This document shows, piece after piece, positions 61,501 to 64,000 of a DNA stretch of 64,000 nt. The position numbers and the translations under genes were made by a program. A model generated the notes under the pieces. The model did no database searches and had not been told where the DNA came from. It saw nothing but the letters and a program-made list of their open reading frames with translations. This stretch comes from DAOUJW01 sp965218945 (GTDB lineage Bacteria > Chloroflexota > Dehalococcoidia > Lucifugimonadales > UBA2985): positions 2,356,001-2,420,000 of the forward strand of contig OZ244718.1 in assembly GCA_965218945.1 (NCBI GenBank), given 5' to 3'. Each line of letters begins with the position of its first letter. The first letter of the stretch is position 1.

Positions 61501-61877
61501 TTGAAGCCGATGTGAGCTTGGAACTCTTCTATAGCCGGCAGTTTCGGAAGCCTGTCCGGATCATGCACCAAGTGACGCAGGGCAATGAGGGTGTGGGTCT
61601 TGCCGCCGCCGTAGTTCACGGAGAGCTTTCGGTACGCTTTGTCGCTCCTCCCGGCCAGGCGCAGGCAGACGTCCTTGACCAACTCCCTGAGGTTGTAGGT
61701 GGGATACGTAAGGGCGAAGAAGTCAGACGGGTTCTCGTAGACGGGGCGCTGTCCCTTCTGCATCACGACATCGTACAGGTCGGCGGCGAACACGGCCAGG
61801 GATAGCTCACCGGACTTAAGGTCGTCCCTAAGCTGCACGACCTCGTGCCAGGGTTTGAGTGTAGAACTTTGGGCCAT
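58560..61877 (-). CDS. DUF499 AAA+ ATPase of DUF1156/DUF499 defence operon
   Basis: The 1105-aa protein has a P-loop NYGGGKTHTLIALRHL (about 88-103), Walker B STLVLLDEVLMYL (about 205-217) and sensor-like CAMVASLLASDP. A large C-terminal helical and beta part follows. These are the DUF499 features. DUF499 proteins occur next to DUF1156 adenine methyltransferases in poorly characterised defence loci, and the C-terminal end of such a methyltransferase is encoded 1.5 kb upstream in the same direction. It is the last gene of the visible operon. Its 3' end touches the IS3-type element, so the terminal residues might be affected, but the frame looks complete. Confidence 0.85.
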   Translation of the reverse strand: MAQSSTLKPWHEVVQLRDDLKSGELSLAVFAADLYDVVMQKGQRPVYENPSDFFALTYPTYNLRELVKDVCLRLAGRSDKAYRKLSVNYGGGKTHTLIALRHLVHDPDRLPKLPAIEEFQAHIGFKPPKARVAALCFDKIDTEKGIETIAPDGSVRMLRYPWSVLAFQLAGADGLRLLHADGRDEERETPPAEPLVAELLAKPQADGLSTLVLLDEVLMYLRGQVESDPASRGRMVSFFQYLTQAVVKVDRCAMVASLLASDPKKHDDFGRGILAEVSEVFGRQMEEEVSPVSREDVAEVLRRRFFKSESIANPGAFRPHVTSIVGNIAALDEQTQKERPTAEDRYLSSYPFHPDLTEVFYTRWTQLEGFQRTRGILRTFAIALRDAEKWDTSPLIGPNVFLNDPGNEGLAEAAGELASFASVDAGTGSHQEWGPILEGELVKARSIQSEATGLKQREMEQAIISVFLSSQPIGQKALTRELAALVGAASPDKIELEKALHRWTELSWFLDEVEVGTAETSSDGTRQLPRAWRLGNRPNLRQMHDDACANRVQTALVEAQLIDHINKQRSLTAGASAAGARVHTLPARPRDMEDDGEFHYAVLGPEAVSESGKPSAEAKRFINETTASDRPRVNRNAIILAVPSRNGLEVARNRVREHIGWLEVRELLRGQPMDPFREQMLANETRAAGERIPDAIRQAYSVIVTVNENTDIHAFSVAVNNDPMFVTIKADRRARIQETAINSEAMLPGGPYDLWREGEVSRRVKDLVGSFAQFPKLPKMLHQKEILDTVVRGVKDGIWVAQLMRPDQTTKTFWRTEIDEQALRDPALEVFLPGAATLSEVAPALFAHGKLPGLWDNDSVTVEAVMAYFAGGHSVTVTREGYEDTVFIPKCDSGIVERAISEAVEQGIVWMVNGPASILSEPIPLGVLSPTATLHAPPAPIGRQELMEESIPDAWTEGRTNALAIMTALSNRRGVILPWSIVQSGIEAGIRARWIELSPDSGPWPCEFSGAQFVAIQVPNQRLSDDRGIYDGQKRLGTLTAEASLEAGGIQDLAEQIPALSLAAVGTSLTFNIRIELGGDTPPSPEAIEALNSLLTQVSEELKLS

Positions 61878-61964
61878 GTTAACCTCGCTTCTTACTATCT
61901 CCCTACCGAATACTCTACTCCTGAGGTCGCTTTACACTACTAAGGACTTGGGACTAGGCAACAA

Positions 61965-63365
61965 TTAGGAGTGAGGAGCAGGGAACTGGACTTCCTTGCC
62001 GCTAGTTTCCAGAATTGCCTGTCTGCAGACGGCGGCGTAGTCTTCATCTGGATGATCTATAAGCGCTCTTGCTACCTCAAACAGGTCGCATGTCCGGACC
62101 AACGCTATTCTGCTGCTTTGGGCCGACGATACACACTTGGCTGTAAAGTGCTCTGTAGGCCTCTCTGATGGCGGAGTCAGGCGATGAGCGTTGCCGAATA
62201 GCACCCCCTTAGCCAACTCCAAGACTTCCTCACGAGCGAAATCTTCCTGGATGTTGACTATGAGTTGCCTCATCTTGTTGATGTCTACAGGCTTGCTGTC
62301 TCGTCCTTCAACCTCACCAATACATCGGCCCTCTGCGCACTCCAATACCACGTCAAACTCGGAAGTGCCGTCTCTGTAGTTGTTCGCCTCGAATCCCATT
62401 AGCCGCATCGCTTGAAGGACTGCGTTTTCAAGGGGCTGTCCCTGTTCATAAAGCAACGCCTTCAGCCACCCTGCATCCGCCAGTTGGGCCTCGAGGTCTT
62501 CTCGACTCTTCTCAAGTTCAGTGATCTTACCTTGGACGCCGAGCAATCCCCTCGACAATTCAGTCTCTTTCTTCGTCGCGTATTTGTCATCCATAGCCCA
62601 CAGTGGTTTGGGCGTTACTTGGCCTTGGCTCCTGATCGCCGAATCCAATGACGTTAGGATTTCAACGAGCCTCGTCCCCCATTCTTTCGCTGCAGGAGTC
62701 CATACTGGCCCGCCTTGGAGCGTCTCGACTCGAAATGCGCTATTGTTAAGGTCTACCCATGGCAATGCGATTACAGCTCCACCATCCTTACCTTCCAAAA
62801 GTCCGCCCACAACTCGGCTGCCATCCGGCGTAACTACAAGGGGCTTGACAGTGTCCATTTCCTCTATGTACACACGGTACTGGCTTTGTTCACCAAATTC
62901 CTGCCAGTAATCCTTCAGAATGGTATTCTGCGTCACCAATTTCATTGAGTTCCCTTTGGATTGGACGAACTTCATTGGAAGTGGGAGCAACTCATAATTC
63001 GACACCCCTCGTACAAGGGTCGTAGTCTGGCGATTCCGCCCTGTACCTGAGTATGTTCGTTCACCTGTGTCCACATAGACTTCGTCTAGGTCCGGCAAGA
63101 TTACAAATACGGTTCTACCGGCCTTACAAAAATCAATCAACTCTCTGCGCCAATGGTTGAGTGCTTTCTGGAGTTGGAACGATGAGTCCTCTGACAATGA
63201 GGGCTTGCCTTGATACAAGTCAGGATTAGCACGATAAAACCCTCGAATAGTAGGATAGAATAGAACAATATCAGCGTCCAAGAGCGAATCCTGAGAATTG
63301 ATGTTCGCATATCGGCCATGTCCACCGGGAATCTGGCAACCGACGGTCAAGATTCTCTTTGCCAT
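61965..63365 (-). CDS. Uncharacterised 466-aa protein with PD-(D/E)xK-like C-terminal motif
   Basis: It starts ATG overlapping the stop of the upstream methyltransferase (TGATG), with GGAGGAG upstream. The N-terminal half contains ADIVLFYPTIRGFYR and VFVILPDLDEVYVDTG. A coiled coil (LLGVQGKITELEKSREDLEAQLADAGW) leads into a C-terminal domain with MRLMGFEANNYRDGTSEFDVVLECAEGRCIGEVEGRD. This is nuclease-like (D-x-x-E-x-E), reminiscent of restriction-endonuclease-fold domains. Position in a DUF1156-x-DUF499 operon supports a defence role. Confidence 0.65.
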   Translation of the reverse strand: MAKRILTVGCQIPGGHGRYANINSQDSLLDADIVLFYPTIRGFYRANPDLYQGKPSLSEDSSFQLQKALNHWRRELIDFCKAGRTVFVILPDLDEVYVDTGERTYSGTGRNRQTTTLVRGVSNYELLPLPMKFVQSKGNSMKLVTQNTILKDYWQEFGEQSQYRVYIEEMDTVKPLVVTPDGSRVVGGLLEGKDGGAVIALPWVDLNNSAFRVETLQGGPVWTPAAKEWGTRLVEILTSLDSAIRSQGQVTPKPLWAMDDKYATKKETELSRGLLGVQGKITELEKSREDLEAQLADAGWLKALLYEQGQPLENAVLQAMRLMGFEANNYRDGTSEFDVVLECAEGRCIGEVEGRDSKPVDINKMRQLIVNIQEDFAREEVLELAKGVLFGNAHRLTPPSERPTEHFTAKCVSSAQSSRIALVRTCDLFEVARALIDHPDEDYAAVCRQAILETSGKEVQFPAPHS

Positions 63366-64000
63366 CACACTCCTCCCAGTTGGAGGCTGCCCTGGCGCGG
63401 CGCTCGGACGTCGCCGTGAGCCGCCGAGTGGTTGCTTACTGCCTCCAGCGTGGACCGCTCGTCCGAGCCAGCGTCGGCCAGCTCAATGAGGGCCTGTAGC
63501 AGCTGGTTAAATAGGGCGTTGCGCTGGAGTCCCCGGCTATCCAGGTAGTCGTTGACCCTGGCCTGGTCTCCTTCACGCCAGAGGCGCATTAGCCTATGCA
63601 CCTGGTCGATGAGTGGGGAGGGACGTCCGCCCGGACCTTCTAGGCCGAGATTCCTTCCGCGCCGCCTGTCCCAGGCCTTGAGCTTCACCTTCGCGCCGCC
63701 TCCGCCTCCGCCGTCGTTGTCCTCTTCCTCGTTCGTATCCTCCTCGGGCTCATCGGGAATGGACGCGCTGCCAGAATGAACCAGAAGGTCGTGTTGGCTC
63801 ACCAGTGCAGAGTCCGATAGGTTACAGGAGAGGGCGTAGAGGATGCATCCGCCTACAGGGGCGTCCCCCATGCCGAAGGCGTGGCGGTGCAGCAGGTAGT
63901 AGTTAGTCACGTCATCAAGACCGGTCACAGTTTCCTCGCCCTCATTGGTCAGCACGCGGCCGACAACGAAGTCCACGACCATGCGTCGCACCTCTCTCAG
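63365..64000 (-). CDS. DUF1156-type adenine methyltransferase, C-terminal part (runs off right edge)
   Basis: The visible part matches the C-terminal segment of DUF1156 proteins by recall: VTGLDDVTNYYLLHRHAFGMGDAP, GGCILYALSCNLSDSAL, KLKAWDRRRGRNLGLEG, RPSPLIDQVHRLMRLWREGD and VNDYLDSRGLQRNALFNQLLQALIELA. An acidic Glu/Asp/Gly insert (about residues 80-98 of the visible part) interrupts the conserved region. The catalytic methyltransferase motifs would be to the right of the window. The frame is open to base 64000, so the apparent start near 63991 is not real. The stop overlaps the ATG of the next gene. Confidence 0.8.
   Translation of the reverse strand: MREVRRMVVDFVVGRVLTNEGEETVTGLDDVTNYYLLHRHAFGMGDAPVGGCILYALSCNLSDSALVSQHDLLVHSGSASIPDEPEEDTNEEEDNDGGGGGGAKVKLKAWDRRRGRNLGLEGPGGRPSPLIDQVHRLMRLWREGDQARVNDYLDSRGLQRNALFNQLLQALIELADAGSDERSTLEAVSNHSAAHGDVRAPRQGSLQLGGV

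Overview
The window reads as a piece of a high-GC bacterial chromosome, most likely from the Chloroflexota (Dehalococcoidia/SAR202-like). That placement is an inference. It rests on a tetrapyrrole operon with a CobA-HemD fusion and an AhbB/NirDLGH-type siroheme decarboxylase, an archaeal-type fructose-bisphosphate aldolase/phosphatase, Thr/Pro-rich lipoproteins carrying LRR or RCC1-like repeats, and a GTAGGGGCGGTTCGCG palindrome that serves as an insertion target. No rRNA, tRNA or CRISPR array was found.

Region 1 (1-12.6 kb) is mostly housekeeping and nearly all on the + strand. A tight tetrapyrrole operon runs siroheme decarboxylase (5'-truncated by the window edge), precorrin-2 dehydrogenase, hemA, hemC, cobA-hemD and hemB, with several overlapping stop/start codons. 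It is followed by an LRR lipoprotein, fructose-1,6-bisphosphate aldolase/phosphatase, rdgB, moaA, a 42-aa protein, a frameshifted membrane-protein gene, and an unusual in-frame fusion of RNase HI with MoaC.

Region 2 (12.7-33.7 kb) is an accessory island bounded by two oppositely oriented, same-length (1721 bp) IS1182-type elements. Each is inserted with a CGCG duplication at the centre of the same palindrome. Inside are two IS3 elements, two frameshifted ISNCY/IS1202-type elements, IS and Argonaute remnants, and three cargo systems: (i) a four-gene RiPP cluster (64-aa precursor ending in repeated His/Tyr-Asn-Arg motifs, radical SAM/SPASM maturase, 2OG-Fe(II) oxygenase, HExxH protein); (ii) a Septu-like PtuA/PtuB pair; (iii) a three-gene module of a Cys-rich protein, a coiled-coil protein with a GrpE-like C-terminus, and a divergent Hsp70-like ATPase.

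Region 3 (33.8-43 kb) holds a HEPN-like protein, an RCC1-repeat lipoprotein, and a minus-strand defence operon: a 1112-aa restriction-methyltransferase, a small TIR-like protein, a multi-pass membrane protein, a second TIR-like protein and an unknown protein. Region 4 (43-47.8 kb) is a very GC-rich, plasmid-like block with a four-HTH regulator, unknown proteins, duplicated leader sequences, hairpins and palindromes.

Region 5 (47.8-64 kb) alternates IS elements with further defence-like cargo. These include an IS1 element with a frameshift site, a truncated IS3, and a kinase-PurZ-like fusion next to a DUF7002-like protein, with an uncharacterised protein on each side. A dCTP-deaminase/dUTPase-fold protein with a membrane domain follows, then another IS3-type element, and finally the 3' part of a DUF1156 methyltransferase / nuclease-like / DUF499 ATPase operon that runs off the right edge. 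Overall the window is a conserved core followed by about 50 kb of defence-island and mobile DNA.
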